The position numbers were made by a program, and so were the translations under genes. DNA of 48,952 nucleotides from Methylobacter sp. (GTDB taxonomy: Bacteria > Pseudomonadota > Gammaproteobacteria > Methylococcales > Methylomonadaceae): positions 1-48,952 of the forward strand of contig JAUXXQ010000040.1 in assembly GCA_030684815.1 (NCBI GenBank), written 5' to 3'. This document shows positions 1 through 7,853 of the stretch, in pieces (position 1 is the first letter of the stretch; each line of letters starts with the position of its first letter). The notes below the pieces were generated by a model. It was not told the DNA's origin. It saw nothing but the letters and a program-made list of their open reading frames with translations, and ran no database searches.

Positions 1-138
1 TCCACAATCGCTCACGACCAGTGCTCTTAACAAAAGCCGCATTGGGTGGTTTAGTCCCGACTTCTGGTCGCCGAAACTGAGAGACCTACTCTCATCTTTA
101 ATACAGCATGAAAGGTTTTCACCTTTCTTCATGACACA

Positions 139-519
139 CTAAGGCCCTTCGCCTTGCCTGATAATAGAAGCTAAATCCTTATCCAGTTCCGTTTTCAAGT
201 AATCTATATCTAACAAGCGTTCATGTATAAACTTATATAGAATCATAGCCAACAGCCCAAGTATCGCGCCGATTTCTGCATAAAAAATAATCAATTCAAA
301 ACTATCGTGGGAGCTTTTTCCCGTGAGTATGTTCTGAATCTGACTAAATATATAGCCGATTGACGATCCCGAATCGGTACCCTGTTCATAGGCGCTGATA
401 TAGTTGTAACTGGGCGCGAGCACAAAAACACCGATGAGTGCCCCGGTTACAGTGGCTATGATATAAAAGCTTATGTGTTGACGCCAGATCGACAGCATCA
501 TTAAAAAGAATCTTTTCAT
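139..519 (-). CDS. Small two-TM membrane protein, unknown function
   Basis: This 126-residue protein starts at an ATG. Two hydrophobic segments are visible at about residues 16-35 and 74-98. A polar, Ser/Gly-rich loop lies between them, and a charged C-terminal tail follows (KTELDKDLASIIRQGEGP). The hairpin layout resembles small inner-membrane proteins, but I recognise no family. It is alone on its strand, followed by 466 bp without a gene upstream. The coding call rests on ORF length, a sensible membrane topology and the absence of any competing frame. Confidence 0.6.
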   Translation of the reverse strand: MKRFFLMMLSIWRQHISFYIIATVTGALIGVFVLAPSYNYISAYEQGTDSGSSIGYIFSQIQNILTGKSSHDSFELIIFYAEIGAILGLLAMILYKFIHERLLDIDYLKTELDKDLASIIRQGEGP

Positions 520-985
520 TAGTTCGTTAATCTCTCTGAATCAAAGGTTTTGTCTCGATTTATTGACCTATCTAATTGATTTTTAAATAAAGTTATCTGT
601 ATTTTACACAGTAAATCTGAATTTTTTTATTTATAGATCATTTAAGTTATCGCTGATCGGGAAGAGCTGGCATTATACTTGCATTTCCAATCGTTTAACT
701 GACTTGAAAGCAATGAAATACCGTATATCAGGAAAACCGAAACATTAATGGTTGCCTAATGAAAAAAATTTGCTAAAAACTAGCCGAACTTGGTTGTACA
801 TTAATGCGGCACGGCGGAAACCATAACGGGTACACGAACCCCAACAACCAAGTTTCGCAAGCTGTACCAAGGCATTAAGCAAAATAAATTAATACGAGGT
901 AACTTCTCATTACCCGCAGAGAAGTTACGGGGCATTGCCCTAAATCATGGACATTCAACCCGACTAATAAGCCGGTTTAAAATAA
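520..985. other. Intergenic region with two inverted repeats
   Basis: No gene is seen in these 466 bp. The first half is AT-rich and probably holds the promoter of the upstream minus-strand gene. An 11-bp inverted repeat (AACTTGGTTGT at 787-797 and its complement at 844-854) encloses 46 bp. A second, perfect 10-bp hairpin (GTAACTTCTC at 899-908 with 919-928) carries the GTAACTTCTCATTA word. That word also begins the dispersed repeats at 33045 and 40818, so this looks like a fragment of that repeat family. Confidence 0.5.
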
Positions 986-1468
986 TCAATCCCTGAAATT
1001 TTCAAACTGCAACGGCATTTCCAGTTTTTCTTCGCGCAACATCTTGATAACATCCTGTAAATCATCGCGGTTTTTACCGGTCACGCGCACTTGATCGCCC
1101 TGAATCGCGGCCTGGACTTTCAATTTTTTGTCCTTAATCAATTTAACTATTTTCTTGGCCAGTTCCTTATCCACACCCTGCTTCATCGTGATTTCCTGGC
1201 GCATTCCCTTACCGCTTGGCTTTGGCTCGCCGGTTTCCATGCAGGCTATATCTATGCCGCGCCGCGTGAGTTTTGCGCAAATAACACTAAACATTTGCTG
1301 CAACTGAAACGTCGATTGGGAGACCATGATGACCTTATCGTCATTCAATTCAAAGCTGGAGTCGGTACCTTTAAAATCAAAGCGGGTGGTCACTTCCTTG
1401 TTGGCTTGGTCAACGGCGTTTTTAATTTCGTGTTTATCGAATTCGGAAATAATGTCAAAAGAAGGCAT
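986..1468 (-). CDS. yajQ: YajQ family nucleotide-binding protein
   Basis: The 160-residue product matches the YajQ/UPF0234 family in length and in its N-terminal signature MPSFDIISEFDKHEIKNAVD. It also has the typical SSFELND and GKNRDDLQ blocks. YajQ proteins have two ferredoxin-like domains; some bind cyclic di-GMP and act as effectors. The in-frame TTG at 1492 would add eight residues. I chose the ATG at 1468 because the family begins with MPSFDI. No strong Shine-Dalgarno precedes it. It lies 61 bp downstream of cca on the same strand. Confidence 0.92.
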   Translation of the reverse strand: MPSFDIISEFDKHEIKNAVDQANKEVTTRFDFKGTDSSFELNDDKVIMVSQSTFQLQQMFSVICAKLTRRGIDIACMETGEPKPSGKGMRQEITMKQGVDKELAKKIVKLIKDKKLKVQAAIQGDQVRVTGKNRDDLQDVIKMLREEKLEMPLQFENFRD

Positions 1469-1528
1469 GGTAATCAGATTAAACAGTGGCAAAAAGGCCT
1501 TTAACTATAATGATCTTTGCCCGATTAT

Positions 1529-2770
1529 TCAACTTTCAGCCCTCGCTGGTTGGGCTTGTATAAACTCGGCAACCGCCTTGATGCGCAGGCGGCGTATCGC
1601 CTCGCCAATATGCGCGCCTTTAAGTTCGCTGTGCAAAATAACCGAGGTATCAACTGCAGCCGCAGCTTTCGCGGCACCTAGCAGCAGTTCGGCTTGCGGA
1701 TAAGGTACCTGCTCCAGGCCGGTTCGGCCTTTGGCATCGGCTTCACAGGCCAGCAAAAATTCGGCTAATTTATGCGTCGGTTTAAAAGCACCCAAAGCCG
1801 CCAGCATATCGGTGATAGTCGAGGCGCGTAATTCAAAGACTCGGTGGCAATGCGTGTGGTATTGCATGACCTGCATGGCTAGGGTTTTAAACGCATTCGG
1901 CACGCGCAGACGTTGGCATAGCTGCTCCAAAATGGGCAGACCCTGCGTTTCATGGCCGTAATGATGCGGCCAATTCGCTTTGGGCGAAGCACCCTTGCCA
2001 AGATCGTGGACTAGCGCGGCAAAGCGAACTTCGGGACTGGATGACAACAACGCCGCCTGCTCCAGACAGAGCAGAGTATGCAGGCCGGTGTCGATTTCAG
2101 GGTGATATTTTTCCGGCTGCGGTACACCAAATAAGCCATTTATTTCCGGGAACAAGATCGCCAGCGCGGCGCACTCTTTCAAATTATAAAAAAACGCACT
2201 GGGCGATTTTTCGTTAAGCGCCTTAAACAGTTCCGCCCACACCCGCTCGGATACCAGATGGTCGGCTTCTCCTGCCGCCACCATCGCCTGCATTAAAGCG
2301 CGGGTTTCTTCAGCCACGGTAAAACCAAGATGGGCATAACGCGCCGCAAAACGGGCGACACGCAAAATGCGCACCGGATCTTCAGCAAAGGCCGGGGAAA
2401 TATGCCGGAAAATGCGCCGTTCAAGATCGGCTTGTCCGCCGTAAGGATCAATCAGCCGCCCTTTAGGCGTCATCGCCATCGCATTGATAGTCAAATCGCG
2501 GCGGATCAAATCCTGTTCCAGACTGACTTCCGGCGCGGCGTGTACAATAAAGCCTTTATAACCCGGCGCGGTTTTGCGCTCGGTTCTGGCCAGCGCATAT
2601 TCCTCATGTGTTTTTGGATGCAGAAACACCGGAAAATCCTTGCCCACCGGCCTGAACCCCTGCTGCACCATCGATTCTGCGGTTTCGCCAACCACCACCC
2701 AATCCCGCTCGGTGACCGGAAGTCCAAGCAATTGATCGCGCACCGCGCCGCCTACAAGATATATGTCCAC
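1529..2770 (-). CDS. cca: CCA-adding enzyme with HD domain (tRNA nucleotidyltransferase)
   Basis: This enzyme builds or repairs the 3' CCA of tRNAs. The N-terminus YLVGGAVRDQLLGL is the classic class II nucleotidyltransferase start. RRDLTINAMA and the region around EDPVRILRVARFAAR follow. A C-terminal HD phosphohydrolase domain is marked by ALVHDLGKG, as in the multifunctional E. coli-type enzyme. The start is placed at the GTG at 2770 (reads MDIYLVGGAVRD). The longer frame to 2782 adds only four residues. The length of about 413 aa is normal for the HD-containing form. Confidence 0.95.
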   Translation of the reverse strand: MDIYLVGGAVRDQLLGLPVTERDWVVVGETAESMVQQGFRPVGKDFPVFLHPKTHEEYALARTERKTAPGYKGFIVHAAPEVSLEQDLIRRDLTINAMAMTPKGRLIDPYGGQADLERRIFRHISPAFAEDPVRILRVARFAARYAHLGFTVAEETRALMQAMVAAGEADHLVSERVWAELFKALNEKSPSAFFYNLKECAALAILFPEINGLFGVPQPEKYHPEIDTGLHTLLCLEQAALLSSSPEVRFAALVHDLGKGASPKANWPHHYGHETQGLPILEQLCQRLRVPNAFKTLAMQVMQYHTHCHRVFELRASTITDMLAALGAFKPTHKLAEFLLACEADAKGRTGLEQVPYPQAELLLGAAKAAAAVDTSVILHSELKGAHIGEAIRRLRIKAVAEFIQAQPARAES

Positions 2771-2865
2771 TACACAAACCACGCTGTTTAAAAAAGTGCC
2801 CTAGAATAGCACAGCGTCAGGCAAAAAAAGGCATAATGGCGGCCGCTCATAAACAGGGGAATAAC

Positions 2866-3657
2866 GTGATAACAATTTTTTTGGCCAGCCTTTTATTGGG
2901 CGGTATCAGCGGCTTAACTGCCGGACTTTTTGGCATCGGCGGCGGTCTGGTCATCGTGCCGATGTTAGCCATGCTGTTCGCGGCGCAAGGATTCCCCGCC
3001 GAATTGATCATGATTATGTCGATCGCAACCTCGCTGGCGACCATCGTTTTTACCTCGGTCGCCTCGGTGCTGGCACACCACCGTCTGGACGCGGTGTTAT
3101 GGCCCAAAGTACAGATTTTAGCGCCGGGTATTATGCTTGGCGCGGCTGTCGGCACAGTGATTGCGGATTATCTGTCGGGCGGCTTATTGCGCTTTATCTT
3201 TATCATTTATCTGCTCGGCGTGGGCGTGCAAATGGCTCTGGAATTAAAACCTCATCCGGGACAGCAACCGCCGTCAAAGCAGCTGGATTTTATCGCGGCG
3301 GGCATCATCGGTTTGCTGTCGACATTATTAGGCATCGGCGGCGGCACGCTGACCGTGCCTTTTTTGGTGCATTTCCAAACGCCGATGCGCAATGCCGTCG
3401 CCATCGCCAGCGCTTGCGGTTTGCCGATAGCCCTAGTCGGAACAGTGGGTTATGCCGTCCTCGGCAAAGCCGCCTTGCAACTGCCTGACTGGAGCATCGG
3501 TTATATCTATGCCCCTGCTTTTATCGGCATCGTTATGACCAGCATGTATACCGCACCGATAGGCGCAAAACTGGCGCATAAACTGCCTGCGAAACAATTA
3601 AAACGCTATTTCTCGCTGCTGCTGTTTGTGATGGCAGCGAAGTTGATCTGGTTTTAA
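2866..3657 (+). CDS. TauE/SafE (TSUP) family anion permease
   Basis: A polytopic membrane protein of about 263 residues with two repeated halves. Each half carries a glycine-rich FGIGGG/LGIGGG motif (GLFGIGGGLVIVP and LLGIGGGTLTVPF), the hallmark of the TSUP/TauE-SafE family of sulfite, sulfonate or organic-anion exporters. Eight or so hydrophobic segments are visible. I prefer the GTG at 2866 because AGGGGA lies 5 bp upstream and translation then begins with the first TM segment. An upstream ATG at 2836 would add ten residues. The substrate cannot be assigned. It is divergent from cca. Confidence 0.88.
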   Translation: MITIFLASLLLGGISGLTAGLFGIGGGLVIVPMLAMLFAAQGFPAELIMIMSIATSLATIVFTSVASVLAHHRLDAVLWPKVQILAPGIMLGAAVGTVIADYLSGGLLRFIFIIYLLGVGVQMALELKPHPGQQPPSKQLDFIAAGIIGLLSTLLGIGGGTLTVPFLVHFQTPMRNAVAIASACGLPIALVGTVGYAVLGKAALQLPDWSIGYIYAPAFIGIVMTSMYTAPIGAKLAHKLPAKQLKRYFSLLLFVMAAKLIWF

Positions 3658-3999
3658 TCGGCAGGAATAGAACACGGATGACACTGATTAAAAAACCGTA
3701 AATCCGCCCCATCCGTGTCATCCGCGTTCCATTATTTAAATTTCATCAAATTTTCTTGTTGGTTTGAGACCGCTCCCTTCAGGGAGATTTGTTAAACGTT
3801 GACAACGATGCTTTAGCATCGTTATCCTCTGAGGTAACCTCGTCGTTTGCGGCGAGGCAATCCACCGGCCTTCATCTGTCGATGGGGTGTCGTAAGACAA
3901 ATCATTTGGCAGATGAGGTCGAGTGTGGATTGAAGCATTTTTGTTCCGCCAAATTTGCGATAATACGCAGTCATTTTAATTACCGGGGTTCCGTTACAC
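3658..3999. other. Intergenic region with dispersed hairpins
   Basis: No convincing gene is present in these 342 bp. An imperfect inverted repeat pairs 3670-3684 with 3715-3729 (GAACACGGATGACAC arm). A second hairpin, AACGATGCT with AGCATCGTT, sits at 3804-3823. Further short inverted words follow up to rdgC. The two hairpins resemble dispersed repeats rather than regulatory RNA. One could end transcription of the permease gene, although neither has a clear U-tract. Confidence 0.45.
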
Positions 4000-4908
4000 A
4001 TGTGGTTTAAAAATTTAAGCATTTTTCGTCTTACTGAAGAATTCACTTTGGCTCCAGCCGACCTGGAACTAAAACTCGAACAAATGGCGTTTCGCCCTTG
4101 CGGCAGCCATGAAGAATTTACCTTTGGCTGGACGTCGCCGATTGGCAAATCGTCCGAACAATTGGTGCATAGCGCGAACGGCTTTTTGATGGTTTGCGGA
4201 AAAAAAGAAGAACGCGTGTTGCCTGCCTCAGTCGTCAACGAAATGATGCAGGAAAAAATTGCCGAAACCGAAGAGCAACAAGGACGCAAGCTCTCCAAAA
4301 AAGAACGCACCGAAATCAAGGATGAACTGATCTTCGAATTGCTGCCACGGGCGTTCACTTTCTCCAACAAAACTTACGCCTACATCGACCCTAAAGGCGG
4401 CTGGCTGATTATCGATTCGGCATCGGCTAAAAAAGCCGAAGATTTGTTGAGCAATTTGCGTAAAACATTAGGCTCGTTGCCGGCCGTGCCGTTGAACACC
4501 ATCGAAAAGCCGGTCAAAGTCATGACTGAATGGCTGGTCAACAACAAGGCACCGGACGACATCACCATTGAAGACGAATGCGAATTGCGCGCGCCGGAAG
4601 AGGAAGGCGGCATTATCCGCTGTAAACGCCATGATCTGAGCCTGCCGGAAATCAAAAATCATCTGGATATCGGCAAGGAAGTCATCAAACTGGCGGTAAA
4701 CTGGGCAGACCGCCTGTCGTTCATTATCGATGAAAACTTGGCCGTTAAGCGCCTGAAATTTCTTGATTTGATTCAGGATCAGGTGGCTGATACTGATAGC
4801 GATTCTGAAGCCGAGCGCTTTGATGTGGATTTTTCCATCATGTCGCTGGAACTGGCTAATTTTGTCCCGCGTTTGCTGGAGCTGTTTGGCGGCGAAAATA
4901 AAGCTTAA
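4000..4908 (+). CDS. rdgC: Recombination-associated protein RdgC
   Basis: The 302-residue protein begins MWFKNLSIFRL, the typical RdgC N-terminus. It keeps family blocks such as FGWTSPIG, LLPRAFTFSNKTYAYID and LDIGKEVIKLAVNW. RdgC forms a ring-shaped dimer on DNA and restrains RecA at replication forks. Its length equals that of E. coli RdgC (about 303 aa). It is probably a single-gene unit: a strong palindrome follows the stop codon by 11 bp. Confidence 0.95.
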   Translation: MWFKNLSIFRLTEEFTLAPADLELKLEQMAFRPCGSHEEFTFGWTSPIGKSSEQLVHSANGFLMVCGKKEERVLPASVVNEMMQEKIAETEEQQGRKLSKKERTEIKDELIFELLPRAFTFSNKTYAYIDPKGGWLIIDSASAKKAEDLLSNLRKTLGSLPAVPLNTIEKPVKVMTEWLVNNKAPDDITIEDECELRAPEEEGGIIRCKRHDLSLPEIKNHLDIGKEVIKLAVNWADRLSFIIDENLAVKRLKFLDLIQDQVADTDSDSEAERFDVDFSIMSLELANFVPRLLELFGGENKA

Positions 4909-4919
4909 TCGTAATGACA

Positions 4920-4980
4920 GTGGGGGCGGCCACCCGGCCGCGAACAATTATGCAGTTCGCGGCCGGGTGGCCGCTCCCAC
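4920..4980. repeat. Long REP-like hairpin, 26-bp stem
   Basis: Arms 4920-4945 and 4955-4980 pair over 26 bp with one mismatch (GTGGGGGCGGCC outer end) around a 9-nt loop. A diverged copy of the same CGGCCGGGTGGCCGCTCC palindrome occurs at 48664-48732, so this is a dispersed repeat rather than a gene-specific element. It lacks a U-tract. It may still stabilise or end the rdgC transcript. Confidence 0.85.
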
Positions 4981-5013
4981 AAGTTTCAATCCCCCTGTTT
5001 CAAGGAGCTTCCC

Positions 5014-5478
5014 ATGCTAGAAAAAAACCAACCCGCACCGCAATTCAACTCAAAAAACCAAGACAACGAAACCGTTAACCTGTCAGATTATCTGGGCAAA
5101 AAGAATGTTGTGTTGTATTTTTATCCCAAGGACGACACCCCGGGCTGCACCCTAGAAGCCAACCAATTCACCCAACTTGCCGAAGAGTTTGCCAAAGCCG
5201 ACACCGTGGTAATCGGTGTCAGCAAAGATTCTTGCGCCAGCCACGGCGATTTCATTAAAAAATTCAGCCTGAAATTAGATTTACTGGCCGATGTCGATGG
5301 CGAACTCTGCGAAAGCTATGGCGTCTGGCAAGAGCGCGAAAAGAACGGCGTTAAAAGCATGGCCATTCTTCGCTCCACCTTCATCATCGACAAACAAGGC
5401 GTATTGATTGAAGCCGCTTACTGCGTCAATCCCGAAGGTCATGCGCAGGACGTGTTAACAACCGTCAAAGGCTTATAA
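5014..5478 (+). CDS. bcp: Peroxiredoxin, BCP/PrxQ type
   Basis: A 154-residue thiol peroxidase that reduces hydrogen peroxide and organic hydroperoxides. The peroxidatic Cys lies in DDTPGCTLEA, after the conserved LYFYPKD block. The usual PrxQ resolving Cys five residues further is absent (GCTLEANQF). Other cysteines at SCASHG and ELCESYG could take that role, or it may act as a 1-Cys enzyme. AAGGAG stands 6 bp before the ATG. The VOC gene follows 5 bp after the stop, so the two are probably co-transcribed. Confidence 0.93.
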   Translation: MLEKNQPAPQFNSKNQDNETVNLSDYLGKKNVVLYFYPKDDTPGCTLEANQFTQLAEEFAKADTVVIGVSKDSCASHGDFIKKFSLKLDLLADVDGELCESYGVWQEREKNGVKSMAILRSTFIIDKQGVLIEAAYCVNPEGHAQDVLTTVKGL

Positions 5479-5483
5479 CCTTA

Positions 5484-5858
5484 ATGCCTACATTTAATTA
5501 CACCTTGCATCATGCCAGCCTGATTGTCACCGACACTGAAACATCGGTGGCTTTTTACCGTGATATTCTCGGTATGCAGCAAACCGAACGGCCTGACTTG
5601 GGTTTTCCCGGCGCCTGGTTTCAGCTCGGCGCCCAACAGATTCATTTGCTGGAACTGAACAATCCAGACCCCACCACCGGCCGTCCCGAACATGGCGGCC
5701 GCGACCGGCATGTTGCCTTAACCGTACAGGAACTGGTGCCGATTCGCGAGGTTTTAGATGAAAAAGGCGTGACCTACAGCATGAGCAAATCAGGGCGCAA
5801 AGCCTTGTTTTGCCGCGATCCCGACGGTAATGCCATAGAAATCCTTCAGCAAGGGTAA
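5484..5858 (+). CDS. VOC (glyoxalase/dioxygenase-fold) family protein
   Basis: A 124-residue single-domain VOC protein. It has the paired beta-alpha-beta-beta-beta pattern: LHHASLIVTDTETSVAFYRDILGM at the start and CRDPDGNAIEIL at the end. Metal-ligand candidates His (HHASL) and Glu (AIEIL) are present. Members include glyoxalase I, fosfomycin-resistance and extradiol dioxygenase relatives, and the substrate cannot be assigned. Tight coupling to the peroxiredoxin suggests a detoxification role, which is inference. Confidence 0.85.
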   Translation: MPTFNYTLHHASLIVTDTETSVAFYRDILGMQQTERPDLGFPGAWFQLGAQQIHLLELNNPDPTTGRPEHGGRDRHVALTVQELVPIREVLDEKGVTYSMSKSGRKALFCRDPDGNAIEILQQG

Positions 5859-5879
5859 GCCTTGGGCACCAAGACGGGG

Positions 5880-6125
5880 CTAGCGATTAGCACTTAGCCG
5901 GGCGTCCAGTGACTCCGGCAACAATACCTGAACCGAAAGGCGTTCATAATAACTGCCTTGCACCCCATCAAAACCAATGTTCCGTGCCAATAAATCGAAT
6001 TTTTTTTCATCGATTTGCTGTAATATCGTTTGCCTGCCGACGGAATCGACCTGCTCCTTTAATGCCCGTAATTTTTGCAACAGCGCATTGTCGCCCAGTA
6101 AAAAAAGCGGGTCGAAACCCGCCAA
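5880..6125 (-). CDS. Hypothetical protein, TTG start, weak evidence
   Basis: An 81-residue frame on the strand opposite its neighbours. The only start is TTG at 6125. The frame stays open upstream to about 6188 without a standard start codon and would encode a hydrophobic stretch (CTSSIAGIVFLAGF), which looks like a lost membrane anchor. The C-terminal part (KKFDLLARNIGFDGVQGSYYER) faintly recalls the end of an EAL domain. It could be a short membrane-anchored protein or the remnant of a longer gene. Confidence 0.35.
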   Translation of the reverse strand: MAGFDPLFLLGDNALLQKLRALKEQVDSVGRQTILQQIDEKKFDLLARNIGFDGVQGSYYERLSVQVLLPESLDARLSANR

Positions 6126-6255
6126 AAAAACGATCCCTGCTATAGAGGAGGTACAGACAACAACATCAAAAAACGCCGTATTTTTTAAGGCGTATTATTG
6201 GGGTTGACAGTAATTTAGGTGTATTTTTCTTTTAATAAAACGATATTATTAGAAT

Positions 6256-6280
6256 ATATTATCTATTAAATAGATAATAT
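6256..6280. promoter_or_regulatory. Perfect 25-bp palindrome upstream of LysR gene
   Basis: Two 12-bp arms (ATATTATCTATT and its exact complement) flank one central A. The site is purely AT-rich except for one C/G pair and ends 56 bp before the LysR-type start at 6337. Position and symmetry fit an autoregulatory operator of the LysR regulator. It could also be the site of an unrelated regulator. Confidence 0.55.
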
Positions 6281-6336
6281 AGCTTGTGTCCAAGCAGGTT
6301 CTATCAAGCCGATTAAACAATGGAATATCCCTAAAC

Positions 6337-7257
6337 ATGAATTTAAGCCAAATCGAACTGCTACGCATACTTCAGGAAAATGAGTTCAGCCTGTCACGGG
6401 CGGCGGAAAAAATGCACATTGTGCAGTCGGCGGTCAGTCGGCAATTACAGCTGTTTGAGGCCGAACTAGGTTCCCCGATTTACGAACGGCAAGGCAAGAA
6501 ACTGATCGGCTTGACCGCGTTGGGGCGGCGCATCATGGCCGAGGTCGCCATCATCAACATGGCCAAGAACAATATCCAGACCATCGCCGCCGACTTTATC
6601 GACAGCAATCAGGGCGTGCTGCACATTGCGACTACGCACACCCAGGCCAAGTATTTTTTACCGAAACCCATTTTGCGGTTCAGGGAAAAATATCCCGGCG
6701 TCAGGATTTATATGGTGGAAGCGTCGCCGGAGCAATTGATCAATAAGCTGCATACCCGCAAAGCGGATATTGCGATCTGCACCGAGAAAGTCGGCGAAGA
6801 TAGCGATTTAATCGTTAACCCTTGCTACGAATGGCATCATGCGGTGGTGGTGCCGAAAAATCACCCGCTGAGCGTCGGCGACATTTCGCTTAAACGGCTG
6901 GCCTCTTTCCCGATACTGACCTACAGTTTCGGTTTTACCGGGCGCTCGAATATCGAAACGGCGTTTAAAAATACCGCGATGGAACTCGACATTATCCTGG
7001 CCGCCGCCGATACCGATGTGATCAAGACCTATGTCCGCTTGGGCATGGGCGTCGGCATCATTGCCGGCATGGCTTACGACCCGGTCGCGGATCAAGATCT
7101 GGTGGCGCGGGATTTATCGCATCTAATCCCCAGTTCAAGAACCAAGATCGCCTATCTGAAAAACAACTACCTGCCGGTATACACCCAGCATTTTATGGAT
7201 GAGTTGTTGATTGCGGCTAAAGAGCTTAGTGCTATGCCACTAAAAATGACTGAATAA
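6337..7257 (+). CDS. LysR family regulator, CysB-like
   Basis: A 306-residue LysR-type regulator. The N-terminal winged HTH reads LLRILQENEFSLSRAAEKMHIVQSAVS in overlapping motifs. The effector domain from about residue 90 starts GVLHIATTHTQAKYFLP, characteristic of the CysB/Cbl branch that senses sulfur metabolites such as O-acetylserine. I placed the start at the ATG at 6337; a GTG at 6286 would add 17 residues overlapping the upstream palindrome zone. The following membrane protein and Fe-S genes run in the same direction, but a 77-bp gap suggests a separate promoter. Confidence 0.88.
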   Translation: MNLSQIELLRILQENEFSLSRAAEKMHIVQSAVSRQLQLFEAELGSPIYERQGKKLIGLTALGRRIMAEVAIINMAKNNIQTIAADFIDSNQGVLHIATTHTQAKYFLPKPILRFREKYPGVRIYMVEASPEQLINKLHTRKADIAICTEKVGEDSDLIVNPCYEWHHAVVVPKNHPLSVGDISLKRLASFPILTYSFGFTGRSNIETAFKNTAMELDIILAAADTDVIKTYVRLGMGVGIIAGMAYDPVADQDLVARDLSHLIPSSRTKIAYLKNNYLPVYTQHFMDELLIAAKELSAMPLKMTE

Positions 7258-7334
7258 TTGCCCCTTAAATTCAAACCCGATAACAACAGCGGTTTGCTAT
7301 CATAGACGGCACTCTTCATTTAACAGGAACCCAT

Positions 7335-7853
7335 GTGAACACCCGGTTTGAACGCGAACACTTAAAATCCGATCTTGTCCTGCCCTGGTTTATTGTCGGC
7401 ATGATGGGGCTAATGCTGGCGGCTTACCTTATCGTTTGCCACACCTTGGGCGAACAGCTGCAGCAGCCGTTGCCGGAAACCCAACGGGTGCTGGTCAGGA
7501 CGCTGTTTTATGCGATGGCCATTGTGACGTTGCCGCTGACCAACCTGATCCGGCATATCCAGCTACGCCTGAACCAAACCATGCCGCGCTCCAATAAAGC
7601 CGCGCCCTTCGACAGGACTCAGGACAGGTACCGGAAAGACGCCAAAAGGCGCTATCTGGCGACGGTCATCGTGTCAATGTCGCTGGTTGAGGTGATCGGC
7701 GCTTTCGGCCTGGTCATGTTTGTGCTGGGCGACGGTTTCAACACCTTATATATCTTCACCGGGTTGTCGGCGCTGGGGCTTTTTTTATACCGTCCGAAAC
7801 TGGATGAGTATGTCGAGATTATTGATGCAATCGCCGCACAACAACATGAATAA
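7335..7853 (+). CDS. Membrane protein, unknown function
   Basis: A 172-residue protein starting at GTG with AGGAAC upstream. Four hydrophobic segments are visible at about residues 18-36, 48-65, 110-130 and 136-150, with a basic cytoplasmic loop between the second and third (QDRYRKDAKRRY). Its last 8 bp overlap the start of the GlcF-like gene, so the two are translationally coupled. No family is recognised; it may anchor the Fe-S protein to the membrane, which is inference. Confidence 0.75.
   Translation: MNTRFEREHLKSDLVLPWFIVGMMGLMLAAYLIVCHTLGEQLQQPLPETQRVLVRTLFYAMAIVTLPLTNLIRHIQLRLNQTMPRSNKAAPFDRTQDRYRKDAKRRYLATVIVSMSLVEVIGAFGLVMFVLGDGFNTLYIFTGLSALGLFLYRPKLDEYVEIIDAIAAQQHE

Noticed and set aside
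3789-4010. 73-residue plus-strand ORF before rdgC
   Set aside because: It runs through hairpin repeats, overlaps the rdgC start and has no ribosome-binding site or plausible fold.
3822-4370. 182-residue minus-strand ORF over the rdgC start
   Set aside because: It overlaps the N-terminal third of rdgC and repeat DNA and shows no family features.
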